From: Corylus avellana
Taxonomy: Eukaryota; Streptophyta; Magnoliopsida; Fagales; Betulaceae
DNA: 64,000 bases
Assembly (NCBI RefSeq): GCF_901000735.1
Contig: NC_081541.1
Span: forward strand, 26,748,258 to 26,812,257
Direction: 5' to 3'
Below the pieces are notes generated by a model. That model was given only the letters and a program-made list of their open reading frames with translations, did not search any database and had not been told where the DNA came from. Shown here one piece after another: positions 1 to 12,934 of this stretch. A program made the position numbers and the translations under genes. Within the stretch, counting starts at the first letter, position 1. Each line of letters starts with the position of its first letter.

Positions 1-849
1 TTTTAATAGGTATATGACACATGTCACTTTATTAGATTGGTTTGTATGAACTAGTTATAAACCAGTTTGTTGCTAATTTATGTCTGCTACATGTGATCAC
101 CTAACACAGATTTTGACCATGAAAAATCTCACTCCTAAATGTATCAAAGTGACATTCATTTCTCATTTGAGCCCACATTCCTTTCAGAGTTGAGAGTCAA
201 TGTTTAAGCTATGGTGGGTTCAAGTTATTCGTATTAACAATAGTTATATATAAAATAACAACTCACGTGGTCTGTTCAACCACACTAATATATCAATCAA
301 AAGGTTCTACTTTCACGATACAGATAAATCATCATGATTGATATGTTATAGTCGTATCAAATGAAATGTCTAATTTCATTACTAACTACGAACAATAGTT
401 TATATGTCACAAGATTTATGATTTAGATCTTATGTGTAATAATATCATCAACACAACTCAAAATCATATTAAATATAACTCAAAAACTACATTTACATAT
501 AAAAAATAATATGCACATGTACAATTATATGCCTAGTGTTCTTAACAAAATTTAGAAAACTAAACAACTTTATTTAATAAACCAAAATGTCATACAATAG
601 GAATTGGTTTTTACGACATAAACCCTAACAATATGTTACAACAAATGTACAATGAGGTGTACACCCATCTGATGACCAGTGTGATTTGTGAGGGATACAC
701 ATTGGTATGCTCATGGAACATATTGTGATTGCTTATATAGTCGGGCTACTAATGCCCCCATTAATATAGACCCAACACATGAAGGCTCCGGTGTGATGCA
801 TGCCACATGTTGAATGAAGTATTTCCCCATGCATGATATCCAAGTAGAT
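1..849. other. AT-rich stretch, no gene recognised
   Basis: No coding exon, RNA gene or clear repeat end was recognised here. The right part (from about 660) may be an eroded extension of the CACTA transposase fragment that follows, but no motif supports this. Confidence 0.4.
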
Positions 850-1725
850 GGAAGTAGGTCTCAAATGGGTGTGAAAGTTGAAGTTGTACATGAAGATCAA
901 TAAGGTCCTAGTGAGGGGTCTAAACTTTTTTATGATTTGTTAGGGAAAATTACACTTTATCCCCTTAAAGTTTTATATATAATTTACAATTTAACCTCCG
1001 ATGTTTAAAAATTTGCAATGTACCCCAACAAAGTATTAAAAATTTACAATGTAACCACTCCGTTAACTATTTTCGTCCAATTTGACGGAAAATTGCTGAC
1101 ACGCGAGACACATGCATTTTTTGGTCTAAAATTTCCAAAATTGCCCCTGTATGTTTTAAGAAATTCCAAAAATGCTCCCAATTCAATAAACCAAAATCAG
1201 GAAGAAAAAAAAAGCCACCCCCAAATTTTTTTTTTTGGTTTTTATTTATTTTTTAAAATTACATGGGCAATTAAGTATTTTCCATCATTTCCGTAAAAGA
1301 AAATGGAAATTATTAACGGATGGGTCACATTGCAAATTTTTGATATTTTATTGGGGTACATTGCAAATTTTTAAACATTAAAGGTCAAATTACAAATCAG
1401 GTGAAACTTTAAGGGGGTAAAGTGTGATTTTAACTTTGTTAAAAGATACGATAAATCACTATATGAAGTGCGCACGAAACATTGTAAGTTTAGTGCTATT
1501 GTAAGTCTATATCATTTGAAGTGTGGGTGGAGAGGACAAAGTAACACCTAATTTATTTAGTTGCTTGGATTTGTCAATGATTTGCTTCCACAAGAAGTGC
1601 GGCCGCCTAAACACGCCTATGACGCAAACAAGTAAATAAGAGAGATAGGGCTTGAACATGAGAAGGTCATGACCTATTGTAATGGTTGTATGTTGTTTTG
1701 GAATGACAACGAAAGCTAAAAATCT
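850..1725 (+). pseudogene. CACTA (En/Spm) transposase fragment, interrupted
   Basis: Two stretches read like the region before the DDE core of plant CACTA transposases. At about 911-940 the reading gives FYDLL. It resumes at about 1436 with KDT, and at 1590-1710 gives an H-A-Y-D-A-N-K segment followed by GLEHEKVMTYCNGCMLFWND. This matches the family pattern of a YEAK motif, then G-L-x-Y-E-K-I, then C-x-N-x-C-M-L-F/Y-W. An in-frame stop follows NK, another follows DNES, and a MITE splits DLL from KDT. It is a remnant with no catalytic core visible. The family assignment rests on motif pattern only. Confidence 0.6.
945..1434. mobile_element. MULE-type MITE inside the CACTA fragment
   Basis: A 490-bp element with long terminal inverted repeats: the left end reads ACACTTTATCCCC and the right end, reversed, CACACTTTACCCCC, and pairing extends over about 130 bp. 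The flanks TTTGTTAGG (936-944) and TTTGTTAAA (1435-1443) agree at 7 of 9 positions, as expected for an aged Mutator-type 9-bp duplication. Joining the flanks restores the L-L-K-D reading of the host CACTA ORF. No coding capacity. Confidence 0.7.
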
Positions 1726-2186
1726 ATACAGTGTGTGAAACTGAGATTACAAAGAATATTTATGTCATCGAAAACCTCAATTTCAATTGAAATGGAGACG
1801 GTCCTTGTCCTACCTCTAAAATAAAAAAATAATTATTCACTCACCTCCACATCTTTGCAATGATTACTTGGAAGCCAATTTGGTAGTGTGCTTACAAGGA
1901 AAACCATTAGTATTTTTTTATGGTGGGAATCACTAGGAAATACTCTCACCTTTACACCAGTCATACAATCAGCTACATGGCTTGTAAAATTTAGTCCAAA
2001 CTATGGGCAATAATTTAATCCATGCAATATTCATATATGCCCAAACTCGTTGAATCTAAGAAAGAAATGAAGATTGACCAATCAGCGGACGGGAAAGTGG
2101 TAAATATTGACTCATTGGACCATTTCAGTCAAGATTATGCGCTGTGGTAGGTGCAAATTTGACTTCACATTTGTGCTCAATAAAAT
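1726..2186. other. Intergenic, nothing recognised
   Basis: AT-rich DNA without exon-like reading, RNA gene or recognisable transposon end. Confidence 0.4.
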
Positions 2187-2444
2187 TGTTAAAAAATTAT
2201 TAACAAATTACCAGTTATTTTAAAAGCTTGTAATTTAACATGGTATCAGAGCTAAAAGTCTTCGGATCGAACCTTGACTTCATCATTTACCTCCAATTTT
2301 AATTAAATATTTCACGTGCTGAGTCTCACCTATTAAAATGGAGTTTGAGTCCACACGTGTGGGGGAGTGTTAAAGTGTTGATTAAATGATTAAGTTTACC
2401 TCTTCCTATTAGCTTAAGCTTTTGGGACAAGTGCTGATTTAACA
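2187..2444 (+). mobile_element. TRIM (miniature LTR retrotransposon), copy 1
   Basis: The right LTR is 2368-2444 (TGTTAAAG to TTTAACA, 77 bp), preceded by a polypurine tract GTGGGGGAG. The left LTR, about 2187-2240, is shorter and decayed but ends in TTTAACA and is followed directly by TGGTATCAGAGC, the complement of the initiator tRNA-Met 3' end (primer-binding site). The internal part is about 127 bp and non-coding. Two relatives lie at 12645-12934 and 25362-25641. Confidence 0.75.
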
Positions 2445-2463
2445 ATTATTTTGATTAATTTTG

Positions 2464-3473
2464 CCGTAAAAAAATACTTTACATTTGATTCAATAAAATT
2501 GCTAAAGATTTATTGAACTGTTACTGTGCTTAAAGTATTCAACAAATCCTTAGTTATATTAATATTAATAATAATAATAATAATAATAATAAGGGGAAAT
2601 TGCAGTTTATCCCCCTGAAGTTTCAGGGGTTTTGCAATTTTAACCCCGAAGTTCAAAAATTGGTAATCTACCCTCCTGAAGTTTCAAAATTTGGCAATTT
2701 AAACCCTCCGTTTGATTTTTCCGTCTAAATGGACGGAACTCGGCGCACGTGCTCCTCACGTGACTTTTTCACTCAATATTATTACATGATGACCCTCCCC
2801 TTTTCAATCCCACCCACACGTTGCTCGACATTTTCACTCCAACAAACCCACACACCCACACAGAAGCACGACAAGGTGAAGAAGAAAGTTCCAGGATCTC
2901 GTGCTACTAGCCCAGCGACAGCAACGAAGTCCAAAAGTTCGCTATCTCTTCTCTTCGCCATTTCTTAAGAGGTATTTTTAGATTTCAAAATACTAGATCA
3001 TTTAATGTTTTAGGGTTTTGTGTAGAGAAAAAATTGGGGGTTTTGTTGGAATATTGATTAGGGTTGTTTTTGTTTAGGGGAATATTATATGCCTCTTATT
3101 TATTCTTTTTTATTATGGTTTAGCTTCCAATAAACATTACTTTTTCATGCTACAACGATTAATGGATGAACGGTTGTAAGCACTTGTAGCTTGGTTGGCC
3201 GTGGTTATTTTCTATGGTCTGAGGTAGTAGTTAATAAAATGCTACGTAATTAATTAAATAAGGAAAGGATCAGACAAAGCTAAACAGTGTAAGCCCGAAA
3301 CTCAGGCTAAAATAAGCTTCCTACACTCTTCTCCTTCTCTAATTATTTTCCCAAAAAAATGCTTTACATTTGATTCAGTAAAATTGCTAAAGATTTATTG
3401 AACTGTTACTGTGCTTAAAGTATTCAACAAATCCTTAGTTATATTAATAATAATAATAATAATAATAATAAAC
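2464..3473 (+). repeat. Direct repeat of about 125 bp flanking a 760-bp insert
   Basis: A segment starting AAATACTTTACATTTGATTC at about 2467 and ending in an AAT microsatellite near 2590 recurs at about 3354-3473 with few changes. Both copies contain TTATTGAACTGTTACTGTGC. Between them lies sequence beginning with a Mutator-like terminal repeat. Either the segment was duplicated locally or the repeat is part of a larger element. Confidence 0.7.
2594..2760 (+). mobile_element. Lone MULE-like terminal repeat
   Basis: The sequence alternates C-rich blocks (TATCCCCCTGAAGTTTCAG, TACCCTCCTGAAGTTTC) in the style of the Mutator-like ends elsewhere in this window. It ends near the CACGTG at 2757. No matching inverted end was found downstream, so only one end of a broken element is supported. 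Confidence 0.45.
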
Positions 3474-3866
3474 AATCTTGTTCTCTCTCTTTCTTGGGAA
3501 TAAAGATAATATATAAACAAAAATGATTTTAAATGGAAAAGTGAAAGTGTATAGTTAAAATGTTGAACTAGTTAGAGTACTCACATCAAGCTCGATAAAA
3601 TAGCCATGTAGCAAAAAAAATCTCACATCCAGCTAATCAAAGTGGCTAAGAGTTTGCTAAGCACAGTAGCTCAACAATCCATATATACCTAATAATAATA
3701 ATAATAAATCCAATTTTGTTCTCTTTTTTTTTTTTTGAGAATAGGAAAAGTACATAAATAAATAATATTTTGAAAGAAAAAGTGAAAGTTGATAGTTAAG
3801 ACTCAGCAATTTAACTATCTATTTTAAATTGTCAGTTGATGCAATTTAACTACATCCGAGTCAGAT

Positions 3867-3966
3867 NNNNNNNNNNNNNNNNNNNNNNNNNNNNNNNNNN
3901 NNNNNNNNNNNNNNNNNNNNNNNNNNNNNNNNNNNNNNNNNNNNNNNNNNNNNNNNNNNNNNNNNN
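3867..3966. other. Assembly gap (100 N)
   Basis: Exactly 100 N, a conventional gap size. It hides the rest of the LTR that resumes at 3967. Confidence 0.99.
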
Positions 3967-4473
3967 TCTCTCTCTCTCGCCTAAACTCTCTTTCTTCCTC
4001 TTCAGCTCTCTGTCTTAAATTTCCCATCTCCCTCTCGGTTTCTCTTGTGTTCTTTCTTTCTTGTAGCGCTTGGTCTCGCCCTTTCTCTCTCTGTTCTGAG
4101 TAAACACTCTTAGAAAGAAGAAAGACCGAGTAAAAAGCGGAAGAAGAAAGAATATATGCAAGAGATGGGAGAGGAGATGAGTGAAATTGTGAAGGAGAAG
4201 AGCTCTATTTATAGGAGAAAATCAAATACTATTCTACCTTCAATTTACAATTATACCCTCATTTACTATTTCACCCACCAAATACTATTCTACCTACCCT
4301 ATACTATTCTACCTACCATTTACTATCCTATTATTTCACCAATTACCATTCTCTAATTACCACTCTCATAAATTTTCCAAGAATTAATATCATTGCCTAA
4401 TCTGAATATTAATATAATCATAGCATAAATTTAGTATCTCTAAAATAAGACTTTAAAAATCTGGGGTGCTACA
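3967..4473 (-). mobile_element. Truncated 3' LTR of a Ty3/gypsy-like element
   Basis: On the minus strand it starts TGTAGCACCCCAGATTTTTA at 4473 and is nearly identical to the LTR at 5203-6355 until the N gap cuts it. It contains the shared TATA region CTATAAATAGAGCTC (4201-4215). Just before it, on the minus strand, sits the polypurine tract AATAAGGAGGGAAGAT, so this is the 3' LTR of the element whose 5' LTR is 5203-6355. Confidence 0.75.
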
Positions 4474-4893
4474 ATCTTCCCTCCTTATTAGAATTTCGTC
4501 CTCGAAATTAAAGCCCATAAATTACCACCTATCTTCAAATTGAGCAACCCAAATTAAAAACAAATCATACTTGAACCATAACTTACTCAAGTTACTATAA
4601 AAAAATTTTAAATTCAATCTGTTCATAAATAAATATCATAACATATTCCATACCCAGGCGATGTGAGACTCCACAAGCACTCTTCTTGGGCACCAGTGTC
4701 ACCGTTGGCAATCCTCAGGGAATTTCTTCATTCTCTGCCCTTAACTTTTGGCCCTTATACATTTCATTGTGTCTTAACTGACACCATTATAATATAACCC
4801 ACTTTTGGCATCACCAACGTGTGTCCACTAGCGACCCTCATAGGCTTGTGCACACTCCCACCATCTCAGGCTGGGTAATGCTTTGATACCATT

Positions 4894-5102
4894 TGTAACA
4901 TCCCAGGGAAAAGCGCTAGTCACATCTGCGCTATTACCCCAAAAGGATTAGTCAATTTGGAGCTTTCCTAGAATTCATTATAAAGCCCAGTTTCACTTAG
5001 TAACTAGGCAATGTGGGACTTAGCACCCATGACTATCTCTATAAACTACCCACTCAATGTGGGCTTCTTCTCATCTTCCCAATATGGGACCGGGGTGTTA
5101 CA
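4894..5102 (-). mobile_element. TRIM-type LTR nested in the larger LTR element
   Basis: A 209-bp block, TGTAACAT to GGTGTTACA on the plus strand. On the minus strand it reads TGTAACACCCCGGTCCC to GGGATGTTACA. It is preceded by the purine tract TTAAGAGGGGGAGTT and followed by AAATGGTATCAAAGC, a second tRNA-Met-type primer site. The arrangement internal-PPT-LTR-PBS-internal suggests a tandem or recombined TRIM. Confidence 0.65.
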
Positions 5103-5186
5103 AACTCCCCCTCTTAAACTCCTGACGTCCTCGTCAGGTCCACGTCATGCAGTGCTTCAATACCACATGACCTGGCGTTACTAGGT

Positions 5187-5199
5187 GGCTCTGATACCA
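5187..5199 (-). other. Primer-binding site (initiator tRNA-Met)
   Basis: The minus strand reads TGGTATCAGAGCC three bases after the end of the 5203-6355 LTR, the usual place for first-strand priming. Confidence 0.75.
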
Positions 5200-5202
5200 T
5201 TT

Positions 5203-5735
5203 TGTAACATCCCGATATTTCTCTTCTTTTATCTTGTAGATAAACACGAATGTTACGCTGAAATAATCTCATATAGCGGAAAAACTGTAATTATCAATAC
5301 AAAAAAATACTGTTAAAATACTTTTCTTTATACAAAAAATACCCAAAGCTATGTCGTACAAGGCATTTATACAAATCTATCCGACAGTCTAAACTCTAGA
5401 CAAAACTTAACCAACTTGGAATCTCTGTACATCTCAATATGAATCTCTAATCACAACTGCATAATTACCTTGATTTTCCATTCCTGCAAGCACTACAAAA
5501 AAAACTGTGAAGTAGTGAGTCAATTGATTTCCGACAATATAAATCATTGTTGAATCATATATAGCAAAATGCTAGACAAGTTATAAAACCACAAAAATCC
5601 GTATTATTGGATATCAATATCATACTCAATAAGTAAGAATACTTACAGTGGATTACATGAATGGATCATCAAAGGTAATTACTTGAAACCCGTTCTGCTG
5701 CAGTTGGTCCATACCCATAACAATCCCTTCACTGA

Positions 5736-5773
<38 letters not shown>

Positions 5774-6355
5774 AACTCTCTTTCTTCCTCTTCAGCTCTC
5801 TGTCTTAAATTTTCCATCTCACTCTCGGTTTCTCTTGTGTTCTTTCTTTCTTGTAGCGCTTGGTCTCGCCCTTTCTCTCTCTGTTCTGAGTAAACACTCT
5901 TAAAAAGAAGAAAGACCGAGTAAAAAGCGGAAGAAGGAAGAATATATGCAAGAGATGGGAGAGGAGATGAGTGGTGAAAATTGTGAAGGAGAAGAGCTCT
6001 ATTTATAGGAGAAAATCAAATACTATTCTACCTTCAATTTACAATTATACCCTCATTTTACTATTTCACCCACCAAATACTATTCTACCCACCCTATACT
6101 ATTCTACCTACCCTATACTATTCTACCCACCCTATACTATTCTACCTACCCTATACTATTTACCTTCTTATTCAAAATTCTACCATCCTTATACCTACCA
6201 TTTACTATCCTATTATTTCACCAATTACCATTCTCTAATTACCACTCTCATAAATTTTCCAAGAATTAATATCATTACCTAATATGAATATTAATATAAT
6301 CATAGCATAAATTTAATATCTCTAAAATAAGACTTTAAAAATCTGGGGTGCTACA
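5203..6355 (-). mobile_element. 5' LTR of a Ty3/gypsy-like element
   Basis: On the minus strand it runs from TGTAGCACCCCAGATTTTTA (6355) to CGGGATGTTACA (5203), 1153 bp, with canonical TG and CA ends. A TATA-like CTATAAATAGAGCTC lies near 5995-6009 and a long (TC)n run near 5738-5770. A primer-binding site follows. Its first half matches the LTRs at 3967-4473 and 6617-7130. Its second half does not match the 6617-8342 LTR. Confidence 0.75.
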
Positions 6356-6616
6356 ATTGAGGTTGGAAAGAAACAATGGAAAAGATTTTGAGGTAAGATT
6401 TTAGTGTGAATTGATGAATGATTGCAGAAATTGAGACTTTAGACTGTGAATAAGATTTACTCATACAAGAAGGAGATGGAATTTCAATATGATAAAAGAG
6501 AGTAAGCTTTGATGAAGGATTGAAAGGAATATCATCTGAATCCCTCAACTTGAAGATTGGACGATAATATTATAGGTTTTAATTTCGAGGACGAAATTCT
6601 AATAAGGAGGGAAGAT
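6356..6616 (+). mobile_element. 3' internal end of a second gypsy-like element, with PPT
   Basis: The stretch ends TTTCGAGGACGAAATTC then TAATAAGGAGGGAAGAT, the same polypurine tract that precedes the 4473 LTR on the other strand. It is the tail of the internal region of an element on the plus strand. Everything upstream of it is missing. Confidence 0.65.
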
Positions 6617-8342
6617 TGTAGTGTCCCATAATTTTCAAAGCTATTTAAATAGATTATTTTGATAATGATGTTATTTTAATATCCATTGTAGCTAAGGATT
6701 TTAATTCTTGGGAAATTTATGAGAGTGGTAATTAGAGAATGGTAATTGGTAAAATAATAGGATAGTAAATGGTAGGTATAAGGATGGTAGAATAAGAAGG
6801 TAGAATAGTATAGGGTAGGTAGAATAGTATAGGGTTGGTAGAATAGTATAGGGTAGGTAGAATAGTATAGGGTTGGTGAAATAGTAAAATGAGGGTATAA
6901 TTGTAAATTGAAGGTAGAATAGTGTTTGATTTTCTCCTATAAATAGAGCTCTTCTCCTTCACAATTTTCACCACTCATCTCCTCTCCCATCTCTTTCATA
7001 TATTCTTCCTTCTTCCGCTTTTTACTCGGTCTTTCTTCTTTCTAAGAGTGTTTACTCAGAACAGAGAGAGAAAGGGCGAGACCAAGCACTACAAGAAAGA
7101 AAGAACACAAGAGATAGCGGACTTTAGAAATTAGTTTCAAAAGATATACTAGTGGTGTTAGTCATATTGGAGCAACTAGATTCCTTCATACCACTTTTAG
7201 CTTCAGTCTAGAAGTAAGTAAATTCACTACCCCTTCTAAAATTACTTCATGTCATGCTATTTATTCATTCTTTAGTAAATTGTAAATGATTATTTTATTT
7301 ATGTATTATGAAGTTATGTTGCATGCATGAAGGATTTCTAAAAGAATTATCTAGAAAGTTTCTATTTATTTAAACGCTTTCTAAGTACAACAAGTTTATA
7401 TTTGAAAAGGTTTTCAATTTGAGAAAAGAAAGTTGAGAAATGATGATGATTATAAGAAAGAAAAAAAGATGATAAACCCTCCTACATGTTGCCCTAAGAT
7501 GCATCAAAAGAAGTACAAAGAAAAGTACAAGAGATGAGATAAATGTTTATGAAATAAGGGCACATGTATGGAGGAGAGTATTTTTGGCCCCAAGATAAGA
7601 TAAGATGAGAGTTCGGTACCGATACTCGGATGGAGGCGAAACCACTGAAGGAGGCTATGCCAGAAGGTGGTATTCCATCAACTAGACCGCTGAGTGCACC
7701 AAGAAAGAGTTAATTGACGGTCGGGCATGGCTGTGGCCACAGTTCAGTGCCATGGTCACAAGGACCCGCAACCCTCGTGCACAGGGGTAATAGTGTACAT
7801 GGGCCCTATTATGAGAAAATGATACTATATTTTCAACGATGATATGCTATGATGATTTACAACGATGATCTATTACTAGATGTAATAGTATGTATATGTT
7901 ACGGGAGATGCAACCGTACATACAGATAATATTATGGCTAGAATTATATTTATTTGCGAAAACGATTTTCAAAACTGAGAACAAGGAGTAAAACTATTTA
8001 TGGTTGTGGATTTTACTTGCTGGGCCCCCTTTGGGCTCATTCAGTTTTATTTCTTGTTTTCAGGTAGAAAGGATGCTAGAATAGGAGGTCGGAATGGGGT
8101 GGGAATAATTATTAATTTTCAAAGTCTTTTCATATAAGTTATTGTAATGATATGATATTCCGCAACTAAAGTTTAATGTTTTCTAATTTCGCTTGTAATA
8201 AAATCTCTTGAATAATGTTTTATACATTTTTCGTATCCTTTAAAATCAAGTACTCTGATAGACCTTATAGATCTTTGCAATAACTTTTGTTGTAAAAGAA
8301 GAAAAGTGGCAAACTCAGCCTTAACGGGCTGGGGATGTTACA
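6617..8342 (+). mobile_element. 3' LTR of a gypsy-like element, opposite orientation
   Basis: It runs from TGTAGTGTCCCATAATTTTC to CTGGGGATGTTACA, 1726 bp, TG to CA. The first 500 bp (including CTATAAATAGAGCTC near 6940) match the 5203-6355 LTR in inverted orientation. The last 1.2 kb are unrelated to it and contain the GC-rich block with CCGCTGAGTGCACC near 7690, a pattern I associate with dicot gypsy LTRs. Confidence 0.75.
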
Positions 8343-9099
8343 CAGACGGTCCTTGACTCAGCAATCCAAACAACGTTGTTTGGAAAAGATGATAGTTAAA
8401 ATAGAAAAAATGCAATCATTTAGCTAAAAATTTGTTGAGCCAGATATGAAAGCTCTAAGTGCTTTGAAAAAATGGGTAGTTAAAATAAAAATTAGCTAAA
8501 TATTCGTTGAGACGGGTATGAGTGCTCTAATGAAATCTGAATTTTTTATTTTTTATTTTTTTTTTTTCGGATTTAGGAAGCCCAAACTTGATTAAATAAA
8601 AAATACTATAAATAGCTTAATTAATTAAGTAGTTTGCTGTATTTTCCCAAACATCTTTTTAGTCATTTCTTCTTCAACTAATAGAAGGTTACTTTTACAA
8701 CTTTCGAGCGACTGCAAAAAATGGTCAAATATAAAAATTATTAATGATGCACTTTTGTAGTTTCTTGTTTGGCTGCTTGGAAAAAAGGTAGGAATTTCAA
8801 TGAAGATAAATAGGAATAGCATAACCATGTAAGGACAGGGGTAGTTCAGTTGCTTCTCTTTTTTAATTTTTAATTTTTTCTTGTTCATCTTTCCAGCTTT
8901 CGTTTAATTTAATTAATTTCTTTGTTATCACAATCACATGGAGCAGTTGCAACATTAGTGAAGCAATTCTGATCTTTTTTTCAATATATATATATATATA
9001 TTCGCTTTGTTTAATATGTTTTATTACTTAACAAGATCGAGTACACAGTGAATAAAGATTTTGCTTGCTTGTCGTATGGTCTAAGTAGCCAAAAAGTTT
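8343..9099. other. AT-rich intergenic DNA; possible MITE end near 8530
   Basis: No gene was seen. CGTTGAGACGGGTATGAGTG at about 8507 is followed by CTCTAATG. The reverse complement of that end resembles GTTAGAGTACTCACATCAAG at about 3571, so these may be the two ends of one small element split by the LTR cluster. Confidence 0.4.
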
Positions 9100-9780
9100 T
9101 TTAGTTGTTTATTGAAAACTGTATGAATTATAGCTCGGTTTGTTTCTGCTACATTAATATGCATAGTTGAATACAATTTTAGTCCAAAAACCTAAGCTAA
9201 TGGGCTTGGATCCACTTAAGTATATTGACTACTATTTTTCTTTATATTTTCTTAATGTGGGACTCAACACTCACGAGTAATTCTAGAAGTCTCTCTTGTA
9301 TTACTCTTGTGTCCATCCAAAAATGATGTAGTTTTTAAAATCACAATTTGATCAAAATCTAATAATGATCAATTATAAGCCCAATAGTGATTTTAGGAGC
9401 CACATCATTCTTGGAGGGATACAAATGCATTCACAACAATTTCCACTAACTTGTGAGTTTCTTCACATTGACCCAAAGTGTCATGCGTCAAGAGTTGCGA
9501 AAATAGACACAACTCCAAACCAAGCGCGTCCAGACACCCGTCCCTAGAAGCTAACCATAGCTCTAATACCACTTGTTGGGAAGATAAACAGTTTGTGAGT
9601 TGTTATCAATAGTACATTAATATACATATTTGAACACTACTCTAACTCAAAAGTCTAAGCTAATAATGGGCTTGAATCTACTTAGATATATTAACTACTA
9701 TTTTTCTTTATATTTTCTCAATGTAAGACTCAAAACTCACATATACACTCATAACACGTCAAACCACCTCCAAACCACAG
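9100..9780 (-). mobile_element. Decayed TRIM-like element
   Basis: Two direct repeats of about 150 bp (around 9125-9280 and 9600-9750) share ATGGGCTTG and TTGACTACTATTTTTCTTTA. Between them the minus strand reads TGGTATTAGAGC (9560-9571), a one-mismatch tRNA-Met primer site next to an LTR end CCCAACA. The layout fits a small LTR element on the minus strand. Exact ends are not resolved. Confidence 0.5.
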
Positions 9781-10380
9781 TGTTAAACCACCGTCGGACC
9801 TTCGCTGGACCACTACTAAAAGTCATCGGCCGAGACTATATAAACAAGTTATTTTGTTAGGGTTTTGAGGATGTGATACTTTATTTCGGTAATTTTATTG
9901 GCATATATTAACTCCCATAAGTTTACTTGAGTCAATATAAAGCCTGGCATGACCGAGTCATGATCTCAAAAAGTATCTAATTAAGAAAAAATAAGTTAAG
10001 AAATGTTTATCTCAACTACAATTCGTATATATATATATATACTTCATAATATCTTCTCTGGTAACAAATATCTTTATAAATAGAATTTCTTTCTACCGTT
10101 TTTGTTAAAATCACTACACAAAATATGATCATATATATAACTCGAATTGAACTGAATTGTTCATCTCTCAACATTCTCATCCTATGTGACACATTTGCGT
10201 TCACTTAATTTTTTTGTATAAAAAAAAAAATTAAAAACAAAATAACAAAGTGAATACTAAAGATGAACGTACCAGAATACTGAGTAGCATTTCTCTAATT
10301 GCTTTCCTACCAGAATACCAAGAAAAAAAAAAACACATTATTTTACTCTGGTCTCATGATTACACCGAAGACCAAAGCCC
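9781..10380. other. Upstream region of the oxidase gene
   Basis: AT-rich, with an (AT)n run near 10026-10041. No coding reading was seen. The region presumably contains the promoter of the gene at 10437. Confidence 0.4.
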
Positions 10381-10387
10381 ATAAATA
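10381..10387 (+). promoter_or_regulatory. Candidate TATA box of the BBE-like gene
   Basis: ATAAATA lies 50 bp before the ATG, which leaves room for a short leader. The start context AACAATGG is good for plants. Confidence 0.5.
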
Positions 10388-10436
10388 AGAGTGCTCAGTC
10401 GCTATTATTCTTGAGCACAAAATAAGGAGCAAAACA

Positions 10437-12114
<1,678 letters not shown>

Positions 12115-12389
12115 TAAATGACTGGATTGGTTGCTCAAGTTTCCTTTGTGTCATCCAGCCATGTGGGTTTCTCTATCTCACTATCTGTGTTTGTTTGAAG
12201 ATCTAAATGCCTAAATTTGTAACATCTTTTTTAGTATAAAATTTTGTTAAATTAATGGTACTTTTATGACCTGAGAGTGAGGAGCAATAAAAACAGAAAT
12301 TACTACTCTCCCACAAGGGTTTTGGAGTTTGCTTTTTTTTTTTTTTTTTAAGTGGTTTTTGAGTTCACTAGGGACAAGCATTTGGAAAC
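12115..12389. other. 3' flank of the oxidase gene
   Basis: AT-rich 3' untranslated and flanking DNA; a polyadenylation region is plausible around 12215-12260 (TAGTATAAAATTTTG). No other feature was seen. Confidence 0.4.
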
Positions 12390-12472
12390 GGACGAGAGGG
12401 GATTCAGTCCTTGTAAATGTAGGACTCAATTATGCCCCTGCATTTACAAGGACTCAATCCCTCCCATCCAAA
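12390..12472. mobile_element. Foldback MITE-like palindrome
   Basis: TCCTTGTAAATG and CATTTACAAGGA are the arms of an inverted repeat of about 30 bp (GAGGGGATTCAGTCC against its complement) with a loop of about 20 bp. Weaker pairing extends outward to ATTTGGAAACGGAC and CCATCCAAATGGAC. Confidence 0.6.
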
Positions 12473-12644
12473 TGGACTGGAGAGGATCCCAGCCCAAAAT
12501 TAACCATGTATTTCAACGTAAGTGTCAATTTAATCCACACACGTTCAATTGAAAATTTTATTTCAAGCACATTAAATTTGTTACAAACCAAACCTTTTAT
12601 TAAAAATAATACAAGTTCACAAGAGATAGCTCAATTAGTTGGAG

Positions 12645-12934
12645 TGTTAAAGTATTGATTATAAATTATTAGAATTACTTCTTCCTATCGGCTTAAATTT
12701 TTTAGATAAATTGTAGTTTAGCAGGATATCAAATCTAAAAGGTTATAAGTTCGAATCTTAACTCCGTCAATTCACCCTGCATTTCAATTAAATATTCTAC
12801 GTGTTGAACCTCACCTATTGAAAGGGAGTTGAATTTGAACTTACGCGTGAGAAGAAGTGCTAAAGTATTGATTAAATGATTACATTTACCTATTTCTATC
12901 GGCTTAAGCTTTTGAAATAAATGGTAGTTTAACA
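12645..12934 (+). mobile_element. TRIM, copy 2
   Basis: Left LTR 12645-12723 and right LTR 12858-12934 (TGCTAAAGTATTGATTAAAT to TTTAACA), each under 80 bp and clearly related to the LTRs of the copy at 2187. The primer site is decayed (GGATATCAAATC). The flanks TGGAG and TAGAG fit a 5-bp target duplication with one mismatch. Confidence 0.75.

Larger units (their letters stand above)
4474..5202 (-). mobile_element. Short non-coding internal region of the same LTR element
   Basis: Read on the minus strand it starts with a primer-binding site and ends with a polypurine tract, but it holds only about 730 bp and no gag or pol reading. Much of it is a nested TRIM-type sequence. The parent element is therefore non-autonomous or heavily deleted. 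Confidence 0.65.

Noticed and set aside
3824..4027. Frames running through the N gap at 3867
   Set aside because: They are open only because N bases cannot form stops.
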